Shown: positions 13,513 to 20,241 of the stretch, piece by piece
Position numbering within the stretch: the stretch's first letter is position 1
Layout: the number at the start of each line of letters is the position of its first letter
Virus record (IMG/VR): IMGVR_UViG_3300037285_000205
Coordinates: 1-24,204 of that record
Strand: one strand, 5' to 3'
DNA: 24,204 nt
From: a virus
The notes under the pieces: model-generated
What the model was told of the DNA's origin: nothing
Database searches by the model: none
Seen by the model: only the letters and a program-made list of their open reading frames with translations
Made by a program: the position numbers and the translations under genes

Positions 13513-13899
13513 TTATTCTGCACAATAAATCCGGACCAAAAGCGCGTTTGCCGCGGTGGGCAAAATTTCGAGACCCAGTTCGGCCAACGGTGTTTTGAGA
13601 CGGCGATCTTTTTCTGCGAAGCTGACCTTGGGCCAAACATGGTTGGAGATTTTGATCACAGTGAATGGCTTGCCACGGTTGCCGCGGCTGTTTTCATATA
13701 CGTCTGCAATTTTAAAGTACCCGTCGATAATGGCGCGGGCCGCATCAACTTTTGTATTGTGGGCCGGTGCTTCAAATTGGTCGCTGTATTGTTCGGCGGC
13801 GGCTGCACTACGGATTGTCACATCAATTGCTGCGAAGCGGGCGTTTGCGCCCATTTTACGGGAATTTACAAGCTTGTCATCTTTTACTACAGGTGTCAT
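13513..13899 (-). CDS. Unknown early protein, 128 residues
   Basis: No family recognised. MTPVVKDDKLVNSRKMGANA... is basic and alpha/beta, with an Ala-rich helix (FAAIDVTIRSAAAAEQYSDQF), a KPFTVIKISNHVWPKVSFAEKDRRLKTPLAELGLEIL segment and a short C-terminal strand. The ATG at 13899 has AAGGA in the shared early leader. An upstream in-frame ATG at 13956 would overlap the promoter and is rejected. It is the first gene of the early island leading to dNMP kinase and carries its own promoter, distinct from that of the following 13441 gene. Confidence 0.78.
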   Translation of the reverse strand: MTPVVKDDKLVNSRKMGANARFAAIDVTIRSAAAAEQYSDQFEAPAHNTKVDAARAIIDGYFKIADVYENSRGNRGKPFTVIKISNHVWPKVSFAEKDRRLKTPLAELGLEILPTAANALLVRIYCAE

Positions 13900-13927
13900 T
13901 TTATATTCCTTTTTTGCTTTCATATTA

Positions 13928-13956
13928 TGTATAGCATCAAGGAGTGAGGATGTCAA
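13928..13956 (-). promoter_or_regulatory. Consensus sigma70-like early promoter of the 13899 gene
   Basis: Minus-strand TTGACA (13956-13951), 17-base spacer, TATACA (13933-13928). The -35 overlaps the stop codon of the late neck-type gene upstream, so the promoter begins as that gene ends. It shares GATGCTATACATAA with the 13441 promoter. Confidence 0.85.
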
Positions 13957-14702
13957 CCAATAATAATACCCAAGCCTGCAGAACCGTCACGGTACATTTT
14001 GAGATCTTCTTCCAATTGAATAAGTTCATTGAGTGCATCTGCTTTAAGCTGTTCACCATTCAATGTTGTGCCGCCCTGAGGCCCTGCGATTTGCTGGAAT
14101 TTTCCACGGGCTTCGCCCAGCATCAACTTACTTTGTGCCAGTGCATAATCTTTGAGCCAAGGTAACACATATGTATCTGAGAATAAATCAGCTTCTTCAC
14201 GGTAAGCATAAGTGTGAACATACACCGTCATATCAAAACGTGGGCGACGTTGTAGCATTAATTCTTGTTTGGTGCGCTTGTAAGTAAACTGTAATTCATA
14301 GCCAAACATCAGTCCAGCTAATTCCAAACGTTGTGATAGCAGGTCATATGTGGCCAAGCTGCCGCTCTTACCACCACCCAATCCGCCCAAATATGTGTTG
14401 ATATTTCGTGCACCAAATGGTTCAAATTCCACACCCTGGTTTAATACACCACCAGTTGCACGTTGATAAATGTCTTTGACGTCGATAATATTATCAGGTA
14501 GAGTATATGTGTTGACGTCAATTTTAATGTCAAGATCAAGGAAAGTTTCTTCAACTGCATTTTCACTGCGCTGGCGGTACTTTTCCAGTGCTTTGTCAAT
14601 TGCCAGCTCAAGGTGTTCAGGATCTAATTCTACAGACACCATTTGTCCGCCTAAACGTAATTCAATTTCTTTTGTGATTGTTGCACGGGTGGTTGTCTTC
14701 AT
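13953..14702 (-). CDS. Virion structural protein, neck or head-tail connector type
   Basis: 249 residues. An N-terminal connector-like helical part (ELRLGGQMVSVELDPEHLELAIDKALEKYRQRSENAVEE, about residues 14-52) is followed by a strand segment (YTLPDNIIDVKDIYQRATGG), a central aromatic region, and a conserved C-terminus ALAQSKLMLGEARGKFQQIAGPQGGTTLNG...DALNELIQLEEDLK (about 189-236). Proteins with this layout are conserved structural components of marine T4-like phages; the helix-rich start resembles head-tail connector proteins. A gp13-like neck role is plausible because gp14 and gp15 are divergent neighbours, but it is not proven. AGGAG precedes the ATG and a GATAAATA late promoter lies 21 bases upstream. 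Confidence 0.85.
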   Translation of the reverse strand: MKTTTRATITKEIELRLGGQMVSVELDPEHLELAIDKALEKYRQRSENAVEETFLDLDIKIDVNTYTLPDNIIDVKDIYQRATGGVLNQGVEFEPFGARNINTYLGGLGGGKSGSLATYDLLSQRLELAGLMFGYELQFTYKRTKQELMLQRRPRFDMTVYVHTYAYREEADLFSDTYVLPWLKDYALAQSKLMLGEARGKFQQIAGPQGGTTLNGEQLKADALNELIQLEEDLKMYRDGSAGLGIIIG

Positions 14703-14723
14703 CAGTCATACTCCTACTGTGTA

Positions 14724-14731
14724 TATTTATC
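14724..14731 (-). promoter_or_regulatory. Late promoter octamer, minus arm of a bidirectional pair (GATAAATA)
   Basis: The minus strand reads GATAAATATAC, 21 bases before the 14702 ATG. It forms an inverted pair with the plus-strand octamer at 14740-14747, only 8 bases away. Confidence 0.7.
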
Positions 14732-14739
14732 TCGGTGGT

Positions 14740-14747
14740 GATAAATA
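14740..14747 (+). promoter_or_regulatory. Late promoter octamer, plus arm of a bidirectional pair (GATAAATA)
   Basis: The plus strand reads GATAAATACTGG, 16 bases before the 14764 ATG. It would drive the operon 14764 - gp14 - gp15 - Nudix. With the minus octamer it makes a 24-base divergent late-promoter element. Confidence 0.7.
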
Positions 14748-14763
14748 CTGGAAAGGAAGTTAC

Positions 14764-15390
14764 ATGAGATATCAGCAATTATTAGAAGGTCGCAATGCTA
14801 AATGTATCGTGGTGGATGTACAGCCCACATACACTGGTGTAGACAACATTTTTGGTTCTACACTGTTACCAATTGTCCCTCCAATGATGGAATTTTTAAA
14901 TAAGCAAGGACCAATACTTGCATTTGTTAATGCAGATGGCACTGGAACGACTAATGACCGTGAGATTGATATTCGGGAAAATTGGGAAAGTGCTGGATTC
15001 AATGCATCACGCTGGAATCAAACTACAATGGTAGACAAAGGGTATGGATATTTTCGTGCTTGGATGGATCAAGGTGTGAGTGGTGCTGCTATTATTAAAA
15101 CTATTCGTCAGCTATATGCACAGAAGAAAAATGAAACACGTGATTTGTTTGACGGTGATGAAAGTGAAAATTACGAAGAACAAATGCAGCAATTTCTTGG
15201 TGATGAATGGCAGGACTGGATGACTGACGATGCATTGTCAGTGGAATGGACCAGTGTTGGTCAGCTAAAAAAATTCAATGGTGCTTATATAATGGGTGGC
15301 GCCCGTGATGAATGCCTCCGAGAAGTTGAACTGTTGATGAATGCATTTAACATCAGATACAAACGAATTGAAGAGTTTGTTTATGGATAA
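14764..15390 (+). CDS. Conserved phage protein with capsid-targeting-like N-terminus, 208 residues
   Basis: The function is not known. MRYQQLLEGRNAKCIVVDVQ starts with an LxE-ending peptide like those of the 3741 and 4301 genes, then enters a Rossmann-like or hydrolase-like core: CIVVDVQPTYTGVDN, PILAFVNADGTGTT, a WESAGF segment, and VDKGYGYFRAWMDQGVSGAAIIKTIRQLY, followed by an acidic region and a C-terminal YIMGGARDECLREVELLMNAFNIRYKRIEEFVYG. The strand-helix pattern with a final 'GG-x-x-x-ECL' helix suggests an isochorismatase-like or similar alpha/beta domain, but no catalytic triad is assignable. Start chosen for AAGGAAG and the late promoter; a longer frame from 14470 would be antisense to the neck-type gene. 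Confidence 0.82.
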   Translation: MRYQQLLEGRNAKCIVVDVQPTYTGVDNIFGSTLLPIVPPMMEFLNKQGPILAFVNADGTGTTNDREIDIRENWESAGFNASRWNQTTMVDKGYGYFRAWMDQGVSGAAIIKTIRQLYAQKKNETRDLFDGDESENYEEQMQQFLGDEWQDWMTDDALSVEWTSVGQLKKFNGAYIMGGARDECLREVELLMNAFNIRYKRIEEFVYG

Positions 15391-15401
15391 GGAAGTATAA
15401 T

Positions 15402-16541
15402 ATGCCAAGAATTTCAATGTGGCAATCAGCCAAAGGAAACGATTATAAGTTTTTCGACCGCACCATCCGTGAGCAATTTTGGATTGGGGGCGTGGGCGCA
15501 ATTGTACACAAATATATTGGTCCAGAAGATGGACACCAGTCTGATGATCCCAGTCGTCCTGATTACCAAAATGATGGGCTGATCAATGAAACGTCAATAC
15601 AAGACTTGCTGTTGCTGGAAAACCGTGACCGCAAATATGACCAAGACCTGTATGAGTTGCGTGGTGTTTATAATGTCAGTGATAATGACTTTGACCTCAC
15701 ACAATTTGGATTGTTCCTAACCAACGATACACTTTATATGACATTCCACTTGAACGAAATGGTGGAAATGTTGGGGCGCAAGCTTATGAATGGTGACGTA
15801 ATTGAGTTGCCACACCTTGCAGAAGAATATGCGTTAGACGCTAACTCCCCACCAATTCCCAAATTTTACTCAGTGACAGATGGCAATCGTGGTGGCGAAG
15901 GTTTCAGCAGCACATGGCGCTCACATATTTGGCGTATTAAACTGGAACCAGTTACTGACAGTCAGGAATTTGATGGTGTACTTGGGCAAGCAGAAGATGA
16001 GGGCAGCATGGCCAATATCTTCAGTACGTTTTCCAAGGAAATGGATATCCGTGATGCAGTTGTGGAAAGTGCAGCAATTGCAGATCCTGTGGGCGGCGCT
16101 GGTAATAAGTTAACACAGCATTTGTTTAATTATCAAGATGACACTGATCCAGAATATGATCCTGGTGAAACTATTACAACTGGTGATGTGTTTCCCACTG
16201 CACCCAATCAGGGTGACTATTTTATTCGTGCAGATTTTAAGCCAAGGCGATTATTTGAATATCACGGTACAAAATGGGTTAGAAAATATGATAATATAAC
16301 TGAAAAAACTTGGAGTGATAATACATTTAATGCTTCAACATTTATTAATAACTTGGATACAAATAATGATCCAGTATCAGAATACGACAGCCGACAGAGC
16401 ATAAGTGATGCTATTTTGCCGCAAGCAGACTTTGCTAGCCTTATAACAGACGTTGCTAGCCTTATAACAGCTGAACACATTGCGTTGTTGGCAGGGTCAA
16501 CAGAATTTATAGAAGTGTGGGCCGCAAACTTTGGAGAATAA
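15402..16541 (+). CDS. 14: Neck protein, gp14-like, with C-terminal extension
   Basis: Forms part of the neck joining head and tail. The 379-residue product begins MPRISMWQSAKGNDYKFFDR and continues QFWIGGVGAIVHKYIG, SIQDLLLLENRDRKYDQDLYELRGVYNVSDNDFDLTQFGLFLTNDTLYMTFHLNEMVEMLGRK (about residues 65-127) and a FSSTWRSHIWRIKLEPVTDSQEF segment at about 168-190. All of this is typical of T4-like gp14. The C-terminal extension (about 260-379) carries one PTAPNQGDYFIRAD...RLFEYHGTKWV module like those in the sheath and gp15, then a short duplicated SLIT segment. AAGGAAG lies upstream, and the preceding gene ends 11 bases before the start. Confidence 0.9.
   Translation: MPRISMWQSAKGNDYKFFDRTIREQFWIGGVGAIVHKYIGPEDGHQSDDPSRPDYQNDGLINETSIQDLLLLENRDRKYDQDLYELRGVYNVSDNDFDLTQFGLFLTNDTLYMTFHLNEMVEMLGRKLMNGDVIELPHLAEEYALDANSPPIPKFYSVTDGNRGGEGFSSTWRSHIWRIKLEPVTDSQEFDGVLGQAEDEGSMANIFSTFSKEMDIRDAVVESAAIADPVGGAGNKLTQHLFNYQDDTDPEYDPGETITTGDVFPTAPNQGDYFIRADFKPRRLFEYHGTKWVRKYDNITEKTWSDNTFNASTFINNLDTNNDPVSEYDSRQSISDAILPQADFASLITDVASLITAEHIALLAGSTEFIEVWAANFGE
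16434..16470 (+). repeat. Short tandem duplication inside gp14
   Basis: The 16-base string GCTAGCCTTATAACAG occurs at 16434-16449 and again at 16455-16470, a 21-base period. It encodes two copies of ASLIT (ASLITDVASLITAE) in frame, so it looks like a recent 7-codon duplication. Confidence 0.9.
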
Positions 16542-16547
16542 AATAAA

Positions 16548-17885
16548 ATGATTTATTATTACGACGAACAAATACGCAAATACTTACAGCAATTCATTAG
16601 AGTGTTCAGCGGCTTCACAGTGCAAAAAGGATTTGATGCACAGGGCAACCCCATCTTTAGTCAGGTTCCGTCACGGTATGGTGATATGAGCCGACAAGTG
16701 GGCCACATCCTCAAAGACAACAGTGAAAACACGTTGAATACAATTCCGTTTATCAGCTGCTACGTAAACAATTTAGATATGAATCCCAACTTGCGTCGTT
16801 ACCCACAATTTCAAGAAACACTGAACGTGATTGAAAAGAAATTTGATGAAGATACACATGAGTATGTGGATGAGCCAGGCGAAGCGTACAACGTAACCAG
16901 ACATACACCGGTGCCATATTTGTTGACTATGACTGTGGATATTTGGACCAGCAACACTGACCAAAAATTACAACTGTTGGAGCAGATTCTTGTGCTGTTT
17001 AATCCTGGAATTAACCTTCATACCAACAAAAATCCATTGGATTGGTCATCATTAACATATTGTGAAATGACCAGCACTAATTGGAGCAGCCGCAGCTTAC
17101 CCAGTGGTGCTGATAATTCCATCGATGTGGCTACACTGACATTTGAAATGCCTATCTTTATCAATCCTCCAGTAAGGGTATCACGTATGAATATTATCCA
17201 AACTATTTTAACACAGGTGCATACTCTAGACAAGGTGGATTTTGATACATGGTCTATAGATGATTTGGTTGCTGACAGTGAATATGTAGTAACCACATTG
17301 GGAGATTATTGGATTAGATTTGAAGACGGTGCAGCCACATTACTGGGCAGTGGGGGCGTTGCTGATGCAACCCTCAATTGGAAAACCGATGTATTTGCTG
17401 CATATGGTGAGATACGCCCAGGCATCAGTCAAATTCGATTGCGACAGGGTGATGACGTCAGTGATCCCAGCAACGATGTAATTGGCACAATTGAATATGA
17501 TCCAGTAAATGTCAATCGTATTATAGTAAATGTGGATACTGATACACTGGCGGCCGATACACAGGCAGATGTCACTGCCATTATTAATCCACAAGTTAAT
17601 GGTCCCGGTGATGGGACGTTGGCTACCGCCACAACAGGACAGCGCTATCTGGTGCTGGATGACGTGCCAGACGGCGGGTCTTGGGGCAGTATTACAGCAA
17701 ATGCAAATGACATTATTCACTACAACGGTACTACATGGTCAGTGAATTTTGATGCCAGTGCTAACACCGGTCCAGATTACACAACAAATATCACAACTGG
17801 TGCACAATTTGAATGGACTGGTACCCATTGGCAGAACAGTCACGAAGGAACCTATCGTGAGGGTTGGTTTAGGTTATACATATAA
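16548..17885 (+). CDS. 15: Tail sheath stabiliser / tail completion protein, gp15-like
   Basis: Terminates and stabilises the contractile tail at the head-proximal end. The 445-residue product begins MIYYYDEQIRKYLQQFIRVF, with SRYGDMSRQ, a TIPFISCYVNNLDMNPNLRRYP segment and MTMTVDIWTSNTDQKLQLLEQILVLFNPGINL at about residues 127-158, matching T4 gp15. The region from about 245 on (ILxPG..., RPGISQIRLRQGDDVSDPSNDVIGTIEYDP, then NANDIIHYNGTTWSVNFDASANTGPDY and FEWTGTHWQNSHEGTYREGWFRL) is an extension absent from T4 (272 residues) but of the type seen in marine relatives. GGAG lies 11 bases upstream, and the stop overlaps the next start as TAATG. Confidence 0.9.
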   Translation: MIYYYDEQIRKYLQQFIRVFSGFTVQKGFDAQGNPIFSQVPSRYGDMSRQVGHILKDNSENTLNTIPFISCYVNNLDMNPNLRRYPQFQETLNVIEKKFDEDTHEYVDEPGEAYNVTRHTPVPYLLTMTVDIWTSNTDQKLQLLEQILVLFNPGINLHTNKNPLDWSSLTYCEMTSTNWSSRSLPSGADNSIDVATLTFEMPIFINPPVRVSRMNIIQTILTQVHTLDKVDFDTWSIDDLVADSEYVVTTLGDYWIRFEDGAATLLGSGGVADATLNWKTDVFAAYGEIRPGISQIRLRQGDDVSDPSNDVIGTIEYDPVNVNRIIVNVDTDTLAADTQADVTAIINPQVNGPGDGTLATATTGQRYLVLDDVPDGGSWGSITANANDIIHYNGTTWSVNFDASANTGPDYTTNITTGAQFEWTGTHWQNSHEGTYREGWFRLYI

Positions 17886-18316
17886 TGCCTGTTCAAGCCA
17901 GCGGATGTATTATCTTATGCGAATCAACACAGCGAATTTTATTGCAACTGAGATCACCTGACCGCAGAAATAAAAATTATTGGGGATTTTGGGGTGGTGG
18001 ATGTGAAGGATCAGAAACACCAGTGCAGACTATTCAACGTGAATTAGTGGAGGAGATTGGATTTTTACCTAAAATCAAAAAGTTTTACCCGCTGCACAAA
18101 ATGGTGAGTAACGATGAAACATTTGAGTATGATACGTTTTTAGCTACTGTGGCTGAGGAATTTATACCTGTGTTGAATTCAGAAAGTGAAGGATACGCGT
18201 GGGTACAATACGACCGGCATCCTATCCCACTTCATCCTGGTGCAAAGCTGGTGTTGCAAAATCCTAGGATTTTAAGCAAAGTCCGAACTATTGTTTGCCA
18301 ATTTCCTGATCAGTAA
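17885..18316 (+). CDS. Nudix hydrolase
   Basis: Hydrolyses a nucleoside diphosphate linked to another moiety; the substrate cannot be inferred. The 143-residue protein contains a complete Nudix box (GGCEGSETPVQTIQRELVEEIGF, fitting Gx5Ex7REUxEExGU, at about residues 38-60), preceded by NYWGFWGGG and followed by strands of the Nudix sandwich. Its start overlaps the gp15 stop (TAATG), so it is made with late neck and tail proteins from the 14740 promoter, an unusual partner set. Phage Nudix proteins have been implicated in nucleotide-pool or RNA-cap processing. The 3' end overlaps the convergent glycosyltransferase-like gene by 29 bases. Confidence 0.9.
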   Translation: MPVQASGCIILCESTQRILLQLRSPDRRNKNYWGFWGGGCEGSETPVQTIQRELVEEIGFLPKIKKFYPLHKMVSNDETFEYDTFLATVAEEFIPVLNSESEGYAWVQYDRHPIPLHPGAKLVLQNPRILSKVRTIVCQFPDQ

Positions 18317-18992
18317 TATTAACTATAGATGTGACATTGCGGTTAGAGACATAGTTGTGCGTGAATAGAGACACTCCATATGGCATTACTTCGTTACCAG
18401 TTGCGGTTTGGCTCCATACATAGGAATTATTAGTGCCATTGGCTGGTTGAAAATGTAAATTCACTGTGGGCGGTAAGTCAACGTCCAAATCAATTATCCA
18501 TGCATAACCACTATATAATCCACGTGCTGCACTCCTGAGCATATCGACATGGGTAGCGGGCTCACGGATTAATGTTGCATTGGGAAATCTCCGGCGATGT
18601 GCTTGGTATTTTTCAACAACATCTGCTTGTCCAGTGCTTACAAAAAATACAGAATAACGATTCTTATCATATGCTGCAATTTCTCGTTGCCGTATTTCAT
18701 ATTGTCTGTGTGCTGGATCAGTGGATACTAACCTAACAGCGTCCCAGCGCACCACAGATTTTCCACGTTCTTTACAGACAGGAAAAGCTTGTACATTGAA
18801 TTGTTGCGTATCATCTGGTATCCATGATAATGGAAAGTCATCACGTAATTCTATACTAGGACATATTAACCAAACATATTGGGCGTGTGGCATGTAGGCA
18901 TCAGCTTGTGTGAGATCATCAGTATCTGCAGTATAGCACACAGGCCAAGGTGACCGGAGGTTTTGTGCCATGTTAGTTAGTGAGTTAAACAT
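18288..18992 (-). CDS. Glycosyltransferase-like protein (GT-A-type fold, putative)
   Basis: 234 residues. The central part reads YSVFFVSTGQADVVEKYQAHRRRFPNATLIREPATHVDMLRSAARGLYSGYAWIIDLDVDLPP (about residues 112-174) and then NSYVWSQTATGNEVMPYGVSLFTHNYV. The I-I-D-L-D-V-D motif has the spacing of a GT-A metal-binding DxD site, and the whole layout matches uncharacterised phage proteins next to glycosyltransferases. No acceptor or donor can be named. The start overlaps the upstream glycosyltransferase stop as TAATG. The gene may act with its neighbour on a virion or host-surface glycan, or on DNA, but this is inference. Confidence 0.65.
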   Translation of the reverse strand: MFNSLTNMAQNLRSPWPVCYTADTDDLTQADAYMPHAQYVWLICPSIELRDDFPLSWIPDDTQQFNVQAFPVCKERGKSVVRWDAVRLVSTDPAHRQYEIRQREIAAYDKNRYSVFFVSTGQADVVEKYQAHRRRFPNATLIREPATHVDMLRSAARGLYSGYAWIIDLDVDLPPTVNLHFQPANGTNNSYVWSQTATGNEVMPYGVSLFTHNYVSNRNVTSIVNITDQEIGKQ

Positions 18993-19591
18993 TATACGAA
19001 TCCATATGCTTTGGCGCCAATGTGGTGAACTTGCTTGCTTACAACAGGATCAATATAAGTTACAATATCTATATCAGCAGCCTTTTGACAGAAATATATA
19101 TCCTCACCATTATAATACCCATAATCTGGGTCCCATGTGAAATTAAACCAAGGCTGTGGTAGCTGTGCAAATACCTGTGTCTTTGTTAACATCATTCCCA
19201 TACCGCAGCCGTCCACGTCCATTAACTCTGTGCCCACAGGGAATATGCGTTCTCCATATTCGCCGTTGGCTCTAAAAGCTGTTGGGAGTTCTCGTCCGTC
19301 GCGTGTCATATATGCCGCAGCCACAATGTCAACATCATGTACAAGCAGGGTACGACAAACATTACTGGGAAATTTCATATCTGAATCCAACCACATAATA
19401 TGACTTGCGTTGGCCTGTTGTGCCTGCAATACTAAATCATGACGCAAGGCTGGTAGTATACTACCTTTGCAAACATGCAAGCTGTGGGCGATATTGTGCG
19501 AAGTTAAATCCACTCGTAGTTCACTTAACGAAACTGCAAAATCTATGCTGACTTCATCACCAGCAGGTACGCAAATCGCGACTGATATCAT
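18992..19591 (-). CDS. GT2-like glycosyltransferase
   Basis: 199 residues. The N-terminal strand MISVAICVPAGDEVSIDFAVSL is followed by ALRHDLVLQAQQANASHIMWLDSDMKFP, where DSD is a GT-A DxD motif (about residues 68-70), then IVAAAYMTRDG and a C-terminal WDPDYGYYNGEDIYFCQKAADIDIVTYIDP with an ED typical of the catalytic-base region of GT2-type enzymes. Small glycosyltransferases of this type are common beside tail-fibre genes in marine phages. It overlaps both neighbours (ATGA upstream, TAATG downstream), so the three minus-strand genes 19992-18288 form one translational unit. Confidence 0.75.
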   Translation of the reverse strand: MISVAICVPAGDEVSIDFAVSLSELRVDLTSHNIAHSLHVCKGSILPALRHDLVLQAQQANASHIMWLDSDMKFPSNVCRTLLVHDVDIVAAAYMTRDGRELPTAFRANGEYGERIFPVGTELMDVDGCGMGMMLTKTQVFAQLPQPWFNFTWDPDYGYYNGEDIYFCQKAADIDIVTYIDPVVSKQVHHIGAKAYGFV

Positions 19592-19992
19592 AGTTTGCCA
19601 GTGAATGTATGACCTGCTGGTGATTGTGCGCTTGCAACACGGACACGAGTATCAAGTGCCTGCGCCATTGTATTGGTCATCCTAATAGTTTCATCAATTC
19701 TATCGTCTGGCAATAATAACATTTCCTCTAAAGTATTCACACTGGATTTTCCAGTTGCAACCATCTCTATTGCCATAGTTCTGGCGATCCTTCGGATGTG
19801 ATGTTCAATAACTGTATCATTATTTACTGCCAATTCTGCAGCGGTGTATTTGCTTTTATACTCAGCAATTAGTGTCTTCATCCACGGAAATTTTGCATCA
19901 GCATAATCCGCTACTAACCTCTCAAGACGCATACCAGGATGCTGCCACGTGCCTAATACAAATAGCTCGTAAGTTGTTTGTTCTTCGTTCAT
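19588..19992 (-). CDS. Unknown protein, 134 residues
   Basis: No family recognised. It is a predominantly helical, charged protein (ERLVADYADAKFPWMKTLIAEYKSKYTAAELAV, IRRIARTMAIEMVATGKSSVNTLEEMLLL, DETIRMTNTMAQALDTRVRV) without signal or membrane segments. It has a good ribosome site (AAGGAAAA) and overlaps the glycosyltransferase start by ATGA. Its position between a tail-fibre-like gene and glycosyltransferases suggests a late or host-interaction context, but nothing more is visible. Confidence 0.75.
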   Translation of the reverse strand: MNEEQTTYELFVLGTWQHPGMRLERLVADYADAKFPWMKTLIAEYKSKYTAAELAVNNDTVIEHHIRRIARTMAIEMVATGKSSVNTLEEMLLLPDDRIDETIRMTNTMAQALDTRVRVASAQSPAGHTFTGKL

Positions 19993-20004
19993 AAATTTTC
20001 CTTA

Positions 20005-20169
20005 TTAAGATTTTCCACCAAATGTGGCTGATAAACTCACTGTGTTGCCTACTGTGATGCCTGCTTCAGTACCAAGTTGGCTGAGACTACGTTGGCTCTC
20101 ATCAGTAAATCCATAGAAAACTTGGACTTGGTTAATACTGATTTGCGATCCAGTTGGTGGTAATCCCAT
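20005..20169 (-). CDS. Small tail-tip or virion-associated protein, 54 residues
   Basis: The product MGLPPTGSQISINQVQVFYG... resembles the short 'LPxxGxIS-x-x-x-I' N-terminal block found in many marine phage tail-fibre and receptor-binding proteins, here as a stand-alone peptide with a Ser/Gly-rich end (LSATFGGKS). A strong ribosome site (AAGGGAG, 6 bases upstream) and a sigma70-like promoter support expression. It sits between the glycine-rich adhesin and the glycosyltransferase operon. Role in the virion is inferred only from sequence resemblance. Confidence 0.65.
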   Translation of the reverse strand: MGLPPTGSQISINQVQVFYGFTDESQRSLSQLGTEAGITVGNTVSLSATFGGKS

Positions 20170-20183
20170 GAGCTTCTCCCTTA

Positions 20184-20212
20184 ATATTACAGTATTTTCT
20201 TATAACTGTCAA
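20184..20212 (-). promoter_or_regulatory. Sigma70-like promoter of the 20169 gene
   Basis: Minus-strand TTGACA (20212-20207), 17-base spacer, TAATAT (20189-20184), 14 bases before the 20169 start and next to its AAGGGAG. The -10 match is only 4/6. It could also drive the 19992-18288 genes. Confidence 0.55.
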
Positions 20213-20241
20213 CATATTTAGCTGTATAATTTATTACAACT

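Noticed and set aside
14470-14763. Upstream extension of the 14764 gene
   Set aside because: The extra codons are antisense to the neck-type gene and upstream of the late promoter; the ATG at 14764 has AAGGAAG.
14764-15390. Isochorismatase enzyme call
   Set aside because: The VVDVQ strand and overall pattern are suggestive but no catalytic Asp-Lys-Cys set could be placed, so only a fold-level hint is given.
18258-18273. Palindrome with AAAATC / GATTTT arms around CTAG as a terminator for the Nudix and glycosyltransferase genes
   Set aside because: It lies inside the Nudix coding sequence, upstream of both stop codons' overlap, and the stem is AT-rich and weak; not enough to call.
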